Origin: an uncultured Endozoicomonas sp.
Lineage (GTDB): Bacteria; Pseudomonadota; Gammaproteobacteria; Pseudomonadales; Endozoicomonadaceae
NCBI RefSeq assembly: GCF_947495845.1
Contig: NZ_CANMAO010000019.1
Location: 23,455 to 87,454, forward strand
DNA length: 64,000 bases
Direction of reading: 5' to 3'
Below, piece by piece: positions 1-8,758 of this stretch. Both the position numbers and the translations under genes were made by a program. Positions within the stretch are counted from its first letter, which is position 1, and each line of letters begins with the position of its first letter. Under the pieces are notes generated by a model. It was not told the origin of the DNA. It saw nothing but the letters and a program-made list of their open reading frames with translations, and did not search any database.

Positions 1-181
1 TCCCAATAGAAAGCAATGAGCCCGCCAGTAAAACGATTGGAGCAACACTACTGCCTTTAAGAGTCAGCTGAATAATTGCAAGTGTTAGAACAACTGCCAG
101 TAAAACATCTGATTTAAGTGCGAGCAGTGCAAAAAGATCGCGTTCACTTTTTTCAGCACCGCTGATAATGGCATGAGACAT
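1..181 (-). CDS. Partial membrane protein, unknown function
   Basis: The first 60 residues of a protein are visible on the minus strand and the rest lies beyond the window edge. It starts MSHAIISGAEKSERDLFALL and then has two hydrophobic stretches (about residues 17-41 and 45-60) that look like membrane segments. An AGGGGG ribosome binding site lies 6 bases before the ATG, which supports the start at 181. I do not recognise the family from this fragment. The 5' leader carries a 13-bp tandem duplication that includes the ribosome binding site. Confidence 0.6.
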   Translation of the reverse strand, partial: MSHAIISGAEKSERDLFALLALKSDVLLAVVLTLAIIQLTLKGSSVAPIVLLAGSLLSIG

Positions 182-730
182 GATACACCCCCTATCCAGA
201 GCCCCTATCCAGAGTAGGCTGAGGCCATGGCTCAGTTATATCACCAGTAAAGATGCGTAAAGTTGATGTAAGGCAGTATTTTTGCCTGCATCTGACTTAT
301 TTACATTTCTATCTGACGTAAGTAGGTAATACTTTGTAATCGGATATTTTGTTCATTTGACCAGGAAACAGTTCAAACCTTTGGTAGCCAAGCCTTAAGT
401 CAGTATAAATCGCAATATTTATGCTCCGAAAAATAGTCGAAAGCAAACTATCACCTACTTAGGATTATTGTTGTAATTAATTACCCGAATAGAAATGCGA
501 TAAGTATCTCGGAAAATGTCTAAGGCTTTCAGATATATAAAGAAGAGCGAAAGCTATAGCATTGTTAAGCCACCAAGCAGTGCTAGTGGTTTTTGAATGA
601 CTTCTGAACTCAATTCCATATGTTTTCATATAAACTCAGTCTGCTATAGCTTTAAAATCTATTGCGATGGCTGATGACCTATAACAATTTATATCTTCCA
701 GATAACGTGTTGTCATTTAGGTAAGCAGTT
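182..730. other. Intergenic region without a recognisable gene
   Basis: About 550 AT-rich bases separate the divergent partial gene and the orphan gene at 731. Apart from the 13-bp duplication near 189 and a weak hairpin around 570-592 followed by a short T run, I see no coding frame, RNA gene or repeat that I can support. It presumably holds the promoters of the two flanking genes. Confidence 0.5.
189..214. repeat. 13-bp perfect tandem duplication in a 5' leader
   Basis: The unit CCCCTATCCAGAG occurs twice head to tail at 189-201 and 202-214. Read on the minus strand, each copy ends in an AGGGG motif, and the copy nearest the gene forms the ribosome binding site of the partial gene that begins at 181. 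Confidence 0.8.
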
Positions 731-2056
731 ATGGGGATCTTTTCAGCTGTGGGTTCATGCTTGGCGTCATTAAGCTCTGACTCTTGGGGCAGTGTTATTG
801 ATAAGGCTGGTAAAAAAGGTGGTTTATCAAGCCTACAGGCGTCGACTGAGTCTGAGTCGGGCTCCTATCATTCTCGAAAAGTAAAAAGCCATCATTTCAG
901 CAAGCCTTTTATTCAGGTAGGCAATTGGATAGCAAACCATCTGAATCCTCGTTCATTATTTGTGGAGAAGGGAACCCACAAGATAAAACATAATGATGAT
1001 GAAGTAAGAACATTTATACCGAGAGGTACTCCTTCACCCTTATCAGCTGTTCTCTCGTTCGATAACCCACCACTGGTAGAGGCTCAACGAGTAGAGTTGG
1101 TTAACCCTGAGCCTGTGAAACAAGCCTCTGAGCCTGTCGGAAATAAACAAAGCAGTATTGATTTAAAGTTAACTGAGACGATGGCGTGTTGGGTAATAAA
1201 GGTTTTGTGCCTGAATACCGCTGGAGTTAAAGGCGATCCTGCAATTGCGGAGTTTCTGGAATCAAATAATGAAGAAGTGATTGATGCCTTGAGAGCAAAA
1301 GTAGACGAACGTCTTTGTGAAAAAACAGAGAAATATCTTGATGCTATAGACAAGGCTGGAAAGCTTATTAAGCAAAGATTGGTGGATATGAGGCCACTTT
1401 TCAAAGAGAAACTTGAGCTTAGTTCTGAGAATCAGGCATTAGAAAAACAACTGTCCAAGTATATTGGAGGGAACACTTTTTCAGTTGATAACCTCGAATC
1501 AGGCTGCGACTCTGGAGTCACCTCTTCACCGGAAGAGGTGAAAAAAACATTGAAGGGTGAGATGACTCGTGAGCAAGCGTGGGATAATTATCGGGCTGCG
1601 CTAGCCACTATGTCCAGAGTAATGTTAGCAGAGTTCAGACTGCAGCAACCTGATGAAGTGATTGAGCTATCCAGGACTATAACTGATAGGCAACAGGTGT
1701 TTACTGGATTTCTCGAACAGGCAAGTGATGCGAGTATGGCTCAGGTAGAACACGCCAGAGATGATTTGTTCAGGTTTGAAGAAGCGGTTCTAAAGGCTGA
1801 GGAAGCATCATTCAGAGCAAAAAACCGACCTTTTTTATTGGGTTTAAGAGCTCAACTAATTGATACTTTAAGCAGTCATAAGCGTTTGTTTGAAGAAGTG
1901 GTAGCTTTAAAAGAGTTGAATTTAGCGCTTCATGATCAGCTTGAGGCAATGGAGCGAAAGCATATAGGATTAATTTATCATCTCCCCTTTGATTATGGTC
2001 AAACGTATACAGGTATAGATAGTTTTGGTGACGAGATTAGCTTTACACTGCTATAA
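731..2056 (+). CDS. Orphan coiled-coil-rich protein, effector-like
   Basis: A 441-residue protein that I do not recognise. The first 60 residues are rich in Ser and Gly with no signal peptide; the rest is charged and predominantly helix-forming, with heptad-like Leu/Glu/Lys stretches around residues 210-240 and 380-425 that suggest coiled coils. It is more AT-rich than its neighbours, has no operon partner, and its closest upstream ribosome-binding signal (AGGT) is weak. The disordered Ser-rich N-terminus followed by a coiled-coil body resembles secreted effectors of host-associated bacteria, but that is only an inference. Alternatively it is a lineage-specific cytoplasmic structural protein. 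Confidence 0.7.
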   Translation: MGIFSAVGSCLASLSSDSWGSVIDKAGKKGGLSSLQASTESESGSYHSRKVKSHHFSKPFIQVGNWIANHLNPRSLFVEKGTHKIKHNDDEVRTFIPRGTPSPLSAVLSFDNPPLVEAQRVELVNPEPVKQASEPVGNKQSSIDLKLTETMACWVIKVLCLNTAGVKGDPAIAEFLESNNEEVIDALRAKVDERLCEKTEKYLDAIDKAGKLIKQRLVDMRPLFKEKLELSSENQALEKQLSKYIGGNTFSVDNLESGCDSGVTSSPEEVKKTLKGEMTREQAWDNYRAALATMSRVMLAEFRLQQPDEVIELSRTITDRQQVFTGFLEQASDASMAQVEHARDDLFRFEEAVLKAEEASFRAKNRPFLLGLRAQLIDTLSSHKRLFEEVVALKELNLALHDQLEAMERKHIGLIYHLPFDYGQTYTGIDSFGDEISFTLL

Positions 2057-2350
2057 CGCCTCTTAAGGACATATATTATTACTTAAATTGATGTTTTTAA
2101 ATAAAAAAGTTCTAAAAAACAGGGTGTTATAGGGCTATGCAAATATCGTTTGCTGATCGATAATAGCTCTCATTCAAAGCAGAAGAGTTTGCTCTGCTGA
2201 CCCATGCGGAACTTTAGTAGTATGTTTTCGATCTCAATGTCTAATTGCTGTTGTTATAGAACCGCTTGATTTGATGCCTGCAGGGCATTGTTCGCTACAC
2301 GTCAACTCTAATTGAACCGATAAAACCTTTAATAACAGGGAATTAGTGCC

Positions 2351-3748
2351 ATGTCTTTTGCTGTGCTGGTCAATATTTCAATTATGGTGGGGCTACTTTA
2401 TGTTCTATACCATTTTCAAAAAACGTATATGCCGTTTACCCGGCGGGTTTTTATTGCTCTGGGCATGGGCGTTGCCTACGGCGCCTGCCTTCAGGTCTTT
2501 TATGGTTTCCCTTCTGAAACCCTGACGGAGTCCATCGGTTGGTTCAACATCATTGGCAATGGTTATGTTGGCCTGCTGAAAATGATTGTGGTGCCATTGG
2601 TGATGGTGTCGGTAATCTCCGCCATATTAAAACTTAAAGGTGCTGGCGCTCTTGGGCGAATCAGTGGCTGGATTCTGGCGCTGTTGATGATCACGGTTTC
2701 TATTGCCGCCGTCATTGGTATCGTTGCTGCGCTCGGCTTTGGTTTGAGTGCCGAAGCGATTACCACCGGTGCCAGAGAAGCGGCGCGGGGTGAACAGCTT
2801 CTGACAACTGTCGCCCGTGTAGAGAACCTGTCTATCCCGGGTATGCTGGTCAGCCTGATCCCTGCAAACCCATTCCTTGATATGACCGGTGCGCGCAGCA
2901 CTTCGATTATTGGTGTGGTCATTTTCTCTGCTTTTATTGGTGTTGCCGCGCTTGGCCTGCATCGAAAGGAAGCAGTGATCGCTGGAAAATTTGAGAGCTT
3001 TGTTGAAGTTGCACATGCCATTGTCATGCGCATAGTGACGCTGGTTTTACGACTAACGCCGTTTGGCATCCTTGCGTTGATGACCAAAGTCGTCGCGGGC
3101 AGTAACTTCTCTGACATTCTGCAACTGATCCAATTTGTTATTGCTTCATATACTGCACTGATCGCTGTTTTCGTCGTGCATTTGATTATGGTCACCATGG
3201 TAGGTGCCAGCCCGGTGCAGTTTATTCGCAAGATTTTACCAGCCCTGACCTTTGCATTTACCTCCCGAAGCAGTGCGGGCACGATGCCACTGACCATTCA
3301 GACACTAACCCAGCGTTTAGGTGTCTCTGAAGGTGTATCCAACTTTGCCGCTTCATTCGGCACGACAATTGGCCAGAATGGCTGTGCCGGTATTTATCCT
3401 GCCATGTTGGCGGTGATGATTGCGCCAACGGTGGGTGTGGATCCAACCAGCTTCAGCTTTATTGGTACTTTGATTGTCACCATTGCCATTGGTTCATTCG
3501 GTGTTGCTGGTGTTGGCGGTGGTGCTACCTTTGCGGCGCTGATCGTTCTATCTGCCCTTGGCCTTCCTGTTGAACTGGCTGGCTTGCTGATTTCCATCGA
3601 ACCTCTGATTGATATGGGTCGTACCGCAGTCAACGTCAGTGGTGCCATTACCACCGGTTTTGTGGGTGGTCGTGCCATGGGTGAGGTGAATATGGACACC
3701 TTCAACAGTAACGATTCCCCTGAACTGGATATGGATACCGTCTCCTGA
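2351..3748 (+). CDS. tcyP: L-cystine symporter, TcyP/YdjN-like (DAACS family)
   Basis: A 465-residue dicarboxylate/amino acid:cation symporter of the inner membrane. The N-terminal half closely resembles E. coli YdjN (TcyP), including the SIGWFNIIGNGYVGLLKMIV stretch at residues 61-80. The serine-rich re-entrant loop SRSSAGTMP (305-313) and the GQNGCAG segment of TM7 (341-347) are the family's substrate- and sodium-binding elements. The expected role is cystine uptake. The gene ends in TGATG, so its stop overlaps the start of the flavoprotein gene by one base, which implies translational coupling. Cystine specificity is inferred from similarity; other DAACS substrates cannot be excluded. Confidence 0.85.
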   Translation: MSFAVLVNISIMVGLLYVLYHFQKTYMPFTRRVFIALGMGVAYGACLQVFYGFPSETLTESIGWFNIIGNGYVGLLKMIVVPLVMVSVISAILKLKGAGALGRISGWILALLMITVSIAAVIGIVAALGFGLSAEAITTGAREAARGEQLLTTVARVENLSIPGMLVSLIPANPFLDMTGARSTSIIGVVIFSAFIGVAALGLHRKEAVIAGKFESFVEVAHAIVMRIVTLVLRLTPFGILALMTKVVAGSNFSDILQLIQFVIASYTALIAVFVVHLIMVTMVGASPVQFIRKILPALTFAFTSRSSAGTMPLTIQTLTQRLGVSEGVSNFAASFGTTIGQNGCAGIYPAMLAVMIAPTVGVDPTSFSFIGTLIVTIAIGSFGVAGVGGGATFAALIVLSALGLPVELAGLLISIEPLIDMGRTAVNVSGAITTGFVGGRAMGEVNMDTFNSNDSPELDMDTVS

Positions 3749-5133
3749 TGTCTGTCCTCAATCAATCCGGCGATTCTGAAGCGCTCAGAATCGTCATCAT
3801 CGGTGGCGAGGCAGCGGGCATGAGTGCCGCTGCCAAAGCTCGCCGTGCGGCTAAAAATGCAACGATTGTCGTTTTTGAACAATCGGATGTTATTTCCTTC
3901 GGCGCCTGTGGCTTGCCTTACTATGTGGGCGACTTTTTTTCCGATGCCAAAGAGATGTCGGAGTTTACCCCTGAGCAGTTCGCTGCCCGGGGAGTGGATG
4001 TTCGCATACGACATCAGGTCCTTAACATCGATACAGATCAGCAAGTGGTTCACGCCAAAAATCTGGAAACCGGTGAAACCATTGAACAACCTTATGATCA
4101 GCTGATGATTGCTACGGGCGCTGAACCCATTGTTCCACCGGTTACAGGGCTTGCTGAATCACTAAAGAATGGTCGCACCTTCTGCGTTAAAACCATGAAT
4201 GATGGTTTGCGATTGAAGGAAATCGTTTCCAGCCCGGAAATCAAAGACGTTGTTGTGATCGGTGCTGGCTACATCGGCCTGGAAATGGCGGAAGCGTTGA
4301 TTAGGCAGAAGAAAACAGTACGCCTCATCGAAAATGCGCCTCTGCCACTGGCAGCCACATTTGATAGCGAAGTGGCTGAGCTGGTAATGGATGCGTTAAC
4401 TGCTGATGATGTGCGATGTCACTGGCAAGAATTAGTTCGTGCCGTCTCAGAAACAGATAATAAACGACTGCAGATAAATACTGACAAAGGTGAATATTCT
4501 GCAGACTTGATTGTGCTCTGTACCGGTGTGAAACCTAACACCCGTTTCATTCAGAGCCTTGATCTGGAGTTTATGCCCAATGGCGCCATTGTTACCGACA
4601 GTCAGGGCAGAACCCGAATCCCCAATATCTTTGCTGCAGGTGATTGCGCCACCGTGGTTCACGGTCAGCTGAATAAACCAGTCTGGATTCCACTGGCAAC
4701 TTACGCCAATAAAATGGGTCGTTTGATTGGCGAAGTGATGGCGGGTTCTGATAAAACATTCCCGGGCGCTTACGGTGCAGCTTGTGTCAAAGTGCTTGGT
4801 CTCGAAGCGGGCAGAGTGGGGCTGAGCGAGAAAGAAGCGCTGGAAGCGAATCTCGATTATCAGACAGTGGTCATTAAGGATAAAGATCACACGAACTATT
4901 ATCCGGGTCAGTCCGACATTCTGGTGAAGCTGGTGTACGAGACAGGCAGTAAAAAACTGCTGGGCGGTCAGATTGCCGGTGGTCGTGGTGCCGTGCTGCG
5001 AGTGGATGCCATCGCGGCAGCCATCAAAGGTGGGTTGACTACAGAAGATCTGGGCATGATGGACTTCTGCTATGCGCCACCATTTTCCCGCACTTGGGAT
5101 GCACTCAATGTGGCAGGAAATATAGCCCGATAA
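3748..5133 (+). CDS. FAD-dependent disulfide reductase, CoA-disulfide reductase-like
   Basis: A 461-residue two-dinucleotide-fold flavoprotein. The FAD site is IGGEAAGMSAA (18-28) and a second NAD(P)H fold, VVIGAGYIGLEMAE, lies near 169-182. The motif SFGACGLPYY (50-59) has the single redox cysteine (C54) typical of CoA-disulfide reductase/NADH oxidase/persulfide reductase enzymes, rather than the CxxxxC of glutathione reductase. The C-terminal dimerisation domain is present (roughly 335-455). No rhodanese domain is fused. Coupling to a cystine symporter suggests it reduces disulfides or persulfides linked to cystine or CoA metabolism. Exact substrate is unknown. Confidence 0.85.
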   Translation: MSVLNQSGDSEALRIVIIGGEAAGMSAAAKARRAAKNATIVVFEQSDVISFGACGLPYYVGDFFSDAKEMSEFTPEQFAARGVDVRIRHQVLNIDTDQQVVHAKNLETGETIEQPYDQLMIATGAEPIVPPVTGLAESLKNGRTFCVKTMNDGLRLKEIVSSPEIKDVVVIGAGYIGLEMAEALIRQKKTVRLIENAPLPLAATFDSEVAELVMDALTADDVRCHWQELVRAVSETDNKRLQINTDKGEYSADLIVLCTGVKPNTRFIQSLDLEFMPNGAIVTDSQGRTRIPNIFAAGDCATVVHGQLNKPVWIPLATYANKMGRLIGEVMAGSDKTFPGAYGAACVKVLGLEAGRVGLSEKEALEANLDYQTVVIKDKDHTNYYPGQSDILVKLVYETGSKKLLGGQIAGGRGAVLRVDAIAAAIKGGLTTEDLGMMDFCYAPPFSRTWDALNVAGNIAR

Positions 5134-5169
5134 ATTAAGTGCTTTTGAAAACCCGTAATGGCCTGTTGT

Positions 5170-5436
5170 TAGGGTCTGTTGACGTTTCGTTGCGAGGCTC
5201 AGTGACTCAGAAAAAAGTCCACCGCGCGAAAGGCTTGTGAAGTGCGTAGTTATTCTACGTCGAGCAAGCCTGACAAAGCGGTGGGCATTTTTCTGAGTCA
5301 CCCGAAGGGCGGATCAGGGCGCCCCTATGTCGTTGTTCCAGCGCCTTGAAAGGCAATGAGCATTCCTGCGGCACTGCGCCTAGCCATAGGAGCGCCCTGA
5401 TCCGCTGAGCACGCAACGAAACGTCAACAGACCCTA
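5170..5436. repeat. Nested palindromic (MITE-like) element
   Basis: Perfect 25-bp terminal inverted repeats (5170-5194 and 5412-5436, beginning TAGGGTCTGTTGACG) enclose two further hairpins. The first pairs about 5202-5225 with 5278-5301, with smaller internal stems (AGGCTTG/CAAGCCT and CGTAG/CTACG). The second pairs about 5309-5329 with 5384-5405. Folded, this gives a multi-branched cruciform of 267 bp with no coding capacity. The layout fits a non-autonomous transposable element. No matching transposase is in the window. Confidence 0.8.
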
Positions 5437-5517
5437 AAGAAGCATTGATCTGAATCAATATTCATTCATATTGAAATATCAGAAAATGTGCGTATAAACC
5501 GCAACAGGCTTACGGTG

Positions 5518-6978
5518 ATGACTAAAAATAACACAGCATTTAAACGACACTCCCCTGGGGCGCTTTATTGGCTCTCTCTCTTTGTCGGACCATTGGTTCT
5601 ACTGCTCACTATTGTGCTGCCAGCCCCCGAAGGTATGGAAACCCATGCCTGGTATATGGTTGGCGTAGCGACCATGATGGCAATCTGGTGGGTTTCCGAA
5701 GTGGTGCCGATTCCGGTGACTTCTCTGTTACCCATACTGCTTATCCCATTGCTGGGTATTGCCAGCATCAAGCAAGTGACAGCCCCTTACGCTCACCCAA
5801 CCATCTACCTCTTCTTTGGTGGTTTTATGTTGGGTATGGCTATGGAACGCTGGAATCTGCATAAACGAATAGCGTTGCATATTATGTTACGCACCGGTGT
5901 TCGGCCGGATCGCCAGATTGCTGGCTTTATGATTGCTACTGCTTTTTTGAGCATGTGGGTATCCAACACCGCAACCAGCGTGATGATGTTGCCGATCGGT
6001 ATTTCTGTGGCATCCATGGTCTCTGGCAGTGATGAAAAAGAGAATACAGACTTCAGTAAAGCGCTGTTGTTGGCCATTGCGTACAGTGCAAGTATTGGTG
6101 GCTTGGCGACGTTGATTGGTACGCCGCCTAACGCGCTATTGGCTGCGTTCCTGTCCGAGAATTACAACATGGAAGTGGGCTTTGCCCAATGGATGATGGT
6201 GGGTTTACCCATGAGCTTGCTCATGCTGGTGGTTGCCTGGTTCTGGTTGACGCGTTTTGGTTTTAAACTCTCAAAAGAAGAAAACCCGGAAGCACGAAAC
6301 GTCATCGGCAAGCAGCTGAAAGATCTTGGCGCCATGAGCCGGGGTGAGAAAACCGTTGCCATTATTTTTACGGTAACTGCCCTTTGCTGGATTTTCCGAC
6401 CCTTCCTGAAAGATTACATTCCCGGTCTTTCTGACACGATCATTGCCATCGCCGCAACCATCAGCTTATTTGTGATTCCGGTGAAAAATGATGAGCGCGT
6501 TTATGTTATGTCCTGGGAAAAAGCCCGGGAAATCCCCTGGGGCGTATTGATGCTCTTTGGTGGTGGTTTAACGCTGGCAGCCCAAATCAAAAGCACGGGG
6601 CTGGCAACGTGGGTGGCGGATGCCATGAGTATCGCCAATGGCATGCCGGTACTGTTGGTGGTGGCGTTTGTGGTCACGGTTATCACCTTCCTCACAGAGC
6701 TGACCAGCAATACGGCAACTGCAGCAGGCTTTCTGCCGCTGATGGGAGCCCTGGGCGTTACCTTGGGTATTGATCCGGTTCTACTGGCTGCACCGGCCGC
6801 ACTGGCTTGTAGCTTTGCGTTTATGATGCCCGTGGCAACACCGCCAAACGCTGTCGTCTTTGGTTCTGGCAAATTGGCCATTACCGATATGATGAAAGCT
6901 GGCTTTGCTCTGAACATTATGGGAATTTTGTTAGTAACCTTTGTGGGTTACTTCTTGATTGGCGCTTTCCTGCTTTAA
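5518..6978 (+). CDS. DASS/SLC13 family sodium:dicarboxylate symporter
   Basis: An inner-membrane protein of 486 residues from the ATG at 5518 (an in-frame GTG at 5488 would add 10 residues). The two SNT motifs that form the sodium/carboxylate site in VcINDY are present (WVSNTATSVMMLP and ELTSNTATAAGF), as are the GTPPNALL and ATPPNAVV repeats after the hairpins. It belongs to the INDY-type family that imports C4-dicarboxylates such as succinate with sodium, though the substrate is not fixed by sequence. A strong terminator follows. A paralog lies at 49833-51323. Confidence 0.88.
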   Translation: MTKNNTAFKRHSPGALYWLSLFVGPLVLLLTIVLPAPEGMETHAWYMVGVATMMAIWWVSEVVPIPVTSLLPILLIPLLGIASIKQVTAPYAHPTIYLFFGGFMLGMAMERWNLHKRIALHIMLRTGVRPDRQIAGFMIATAFLSMWVSNTATSVMMLPIGISVASMVSGSDEKENTDFSKALLLAIAYSASIGGLATLIGTPPNALLAAFLSENYNMEVGFAQWMMVGLPMSLLMLVVAWFWLTRFGFKLSKEENPEARNVIGKQLKDLGAMSRGEKTVAIIFTVTALCWIFRPFLKDYIPGLSDTIIAIAATISLFVIPVKNDERVYVMSWEKAREIPWGVLMLFGGGLTLAAQIKSTGLATWVADAMSIANGMPVLLVVAFVVTVITFLTELTSNTATAAGFLPLMGALGVTLGIDPVLLAAPAALACSFAFMMPVATPPNAVVFGSGKLAITDMMKAGFALNIMGILLVTFVGYFLIGAFLL

Positions 6979-6979
6979 A

Positions 6980-7013
6980 AAAAGCCCATCAGAAATCTGA
7001 TGGGCTTTTCTTT
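6980..7013. terminator. Bidirectional rho-independent terminator
   Basis: The stem AAAAGCCCATCAGA/TCTGATGGGCTTTT (6980-6993 and 6996-7009) with an AA loop is flanked by A-rich sequence on one side and T-rich on the other. It can stop both the DASS symporter transcript and the convergent thi operon. Confidence 0.9.
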
Positions 7014-7036
7014 TTTAGGTTAGGTGCTTTGAATGC

Positions 7037-8002
7037 TTACAGCTCAAGCATAAACGTTCTGGCATCTACTTTATCTTTTAGCTCACCTTTGCTTTGCAAG
7101 AAGTCAGCAAACGCCTGATAGCGACCCACGTCTTTAGCCGCTGGCCTCAGATCAAATCGTGAAATCGTATCAAACCACGCACGACGATTCAGTTCGTTAT
7201 TCAGCTTTTCAGGGCTGTAATCCCGGAAGATTTCCCAAGACTTATCCGGGTTATTCACGATGTATTGGGTGCCCAGTTCGATAGCGCGAAGAAAACGACG
7301 GATAGCGTCTTTATTGTGCTTCTTGCTGTTGGCAATAAAGATCAGCTCATCGTAAGGAGGAATGTTGTTTTCCTCGTAGTAGAACATGCGGCCTTTCTCG
7401 CCTTCGATCGCCAGCTGGTTCAGTTCAAAGTTACGGTAAGCGCCCATAATGGCATCCACACGGCCGCTCATTAAAGAAGACGACAGATTCCAACCAACGT
7501 TCACCAGTTTTACATCTTTCGACGTGAAGCCATAAGGTTCAAACAGGGTATCCAGAATGGCGTTTTCGATACCACCAATGTTCAGACCAATGGTTTTGCC
7601 TTTCATATCTTTCAGGGATTTTACCGGGCTTTCATCCAGAACCAGCAAACCATCCAGCGGCGTAGCAACCAGCGTACCTGCCCAAGCCAAAGGCAAGCCA
7701 TTAGCAACACCGTGAATCAGGCTTGGCTGATAATAAACGGCTAAATCTACATCTCCCGCAGCAACCAGTTTTGGTGGCAGGTTTGGGTCTGCAGGTTCCT
7801 GGATTTTTACCTCAAGCCCCTGATCTTTAAAGTAACCGTTTTGCTGGGCAATGATGATCGGGCCGTGGTCCGGGTTTACGAACCATTCCAGCATCAGAGT
7901 CAGTTCTTCAGGCTTTTTTTCTGTTTGCTCACTGGCCTGCACATTCACTGCAAATATCAGCGACAGCGCAAAAAGGAAACAGTGTTTTACGGTTTTTTTC
8001 AT
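7037..8002 (-). CDS. thiY: ThiY: periplasmic pyrimidine-precursor binding protein
   Basis: A 321-residue NMT1/THI5-like binding protein with a type I signal peptide (hydrophobic core about 8-20, cleavage predicted after VQA at 23). The fold begins at LTLMLEWFVNPDHGPIIIA, a stretch characteristic of ThiY/THI5 proteins, which bind formylaminopyrimidine-type thiamine precursors. It is the last gene of the thiD-Z-X-Y operon; an AGGAG site sits just before its ATG, 3 bases after the permease gene ends. Function is inferred from family and from the riboswitch-led operon. Confidence 0.9.
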   Translation of the reverse strand: MKKTVKHCFLFALSLIFAVNVQASEQTEKKPEELTLMLEWFVNPDHGPIIIAQQNGYFKDQGLEVKIQEPADPNLPPKLVAAGDVDLAVYYQPSLIHGVANGLPLAWAGTLVATPLDGLLVLDESPVKSLKDMKGKTIGLNIGGIENAILDTLFEPYGFTSKDVKLVNVGWNLSSSLMSGRVDAIMGAYRNFELNQLAIEGEKGRMFYYEENNIPPYDELIFIANSKKHNKDAIRRFLRAIELGTQYIVNNPDKSWEIFRDYSPEKLNNELNRRAWFDTISRFDLRPAAKDVGRYQAFADFLQSKGELKDKVDARTFMLEL

Positions 8003-8005
8003 TAT

Positions 8006-8758
8006 TTACTCCTGTGACGTTTCTGGTTTCCATGGAATGAGGCGACGTAAGAGTTTATCCGTCGTGTAATAAAGAGTGACTGAACAAAAGGCGAGTACGG
8101 CAAGGGCGGCAAACATCTGGTCGACCCACAGTCGTGCATTGGCCTGCAGCATCAAATAACCAAGACCAGCACTGGACCCTACCCACTCGCCAACCACCGC
8201 ACCAATAGGCGCTACCACCACAGCAACCCGAAGACCGGAAGCCAGAGCCGGTAATGCTGCAGGCCAGCGAATGGTTCTGAGAATGGCAAAACGGCTACCG
8301 CCCATGGTTTGCGCCATATCCAGCCAGCCTTGATGCGTATGGCGCAGGCCGTCATAACAGCAGGTAGCAACGGGGAAGAATATTACCAGAATGGTCATAA
8401 CGACTTTCGATGTCAGACCATAACCAAACCAGAGCATCAGAATCGGTGCCAGGGCAAAAACGGGAATGGCCTGAGTGATCAACAGTGGTGGCAGTAACCA
8501 GGGCCTGAGCACTGCGAAGTAAACCAGCATCAGAGCCAGGGCGATGCCCAACAATACACCCAGCAAAAGACCCAGCAGCATTTCACTGAGAGTGACCAGG
8601 GAGTGTTCCCAAAGCAGGCCGGCGTTCTCCGCCATGCTCTTGGCCACTTCCCAGGGGCCGGGCAGAATGTAGCTGGGCATATCAAATCCAGCGACCAGCC
8701 CGTGCCATAATGCCAGCATGGCGATAAAGACAATAAAAGGTTTAATGCTGTTATTCAT
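8006..8758 (-). CDS. thiX: ThiX: ABC transporter permease for pyrimidine precursor
   Basis: A 250-residue BPD-type inner-membrane permease with about six membrane segments and the EAA loop near residues 140-165 (YDGLRHTHQGWLDMAQTMGG), which contacts the ATPase. It starts immediately after the stop of the ATPase gene, with no gap. Together with ThiY and ThiZ it forms an importer of the SsuC/TauC-like subclass dedicated to thiamine pyrimidine precursors. Confidence 0.9.
   Translation of the reverse strand: MNNSIKPFIVFIAMLALWHGLVAGFDMPSYILPGPWEVAKSMAENAGLLWEHSLVTLSEMLLGLLLGVLLGIALALMLVYFAVLRPWLLPPLLITQAIPVFALAPILMLWFGYGLTSKVVMTILVIFFPVATCCYDGLRHTHQGWLDMAQTMGGSRFAILRTIRWPAALPALASGLRVAVVVAPIGAVVGEWVGSSAGLGYLMLQANARLWVDQMFAALAVLAFCSVTLYYTTDKLLRRLIPWKPETSQE

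Noticed and set aside
2563..3297. 244-residue minus-strand frame inside the cystine symporter gene
   Set aside because: Antisense shadow of a membrane-protein gene; composition rich in Thr/Ile/Ala and no motif.
4447..5301. 284-residue minus-strand frame opposite the flavoprotein gene and palindrome
   Set aside because: Reads through a palindromic element and the antisense of a strongly supported gene; His/Gln-rich shadow composition.
5488..5517. GTG start extending the first DASS protein by 10 residues
   Set aside because: No better ribosome site than the ATG at 5518 and the extension is unlike the family; kept only as an alternative.
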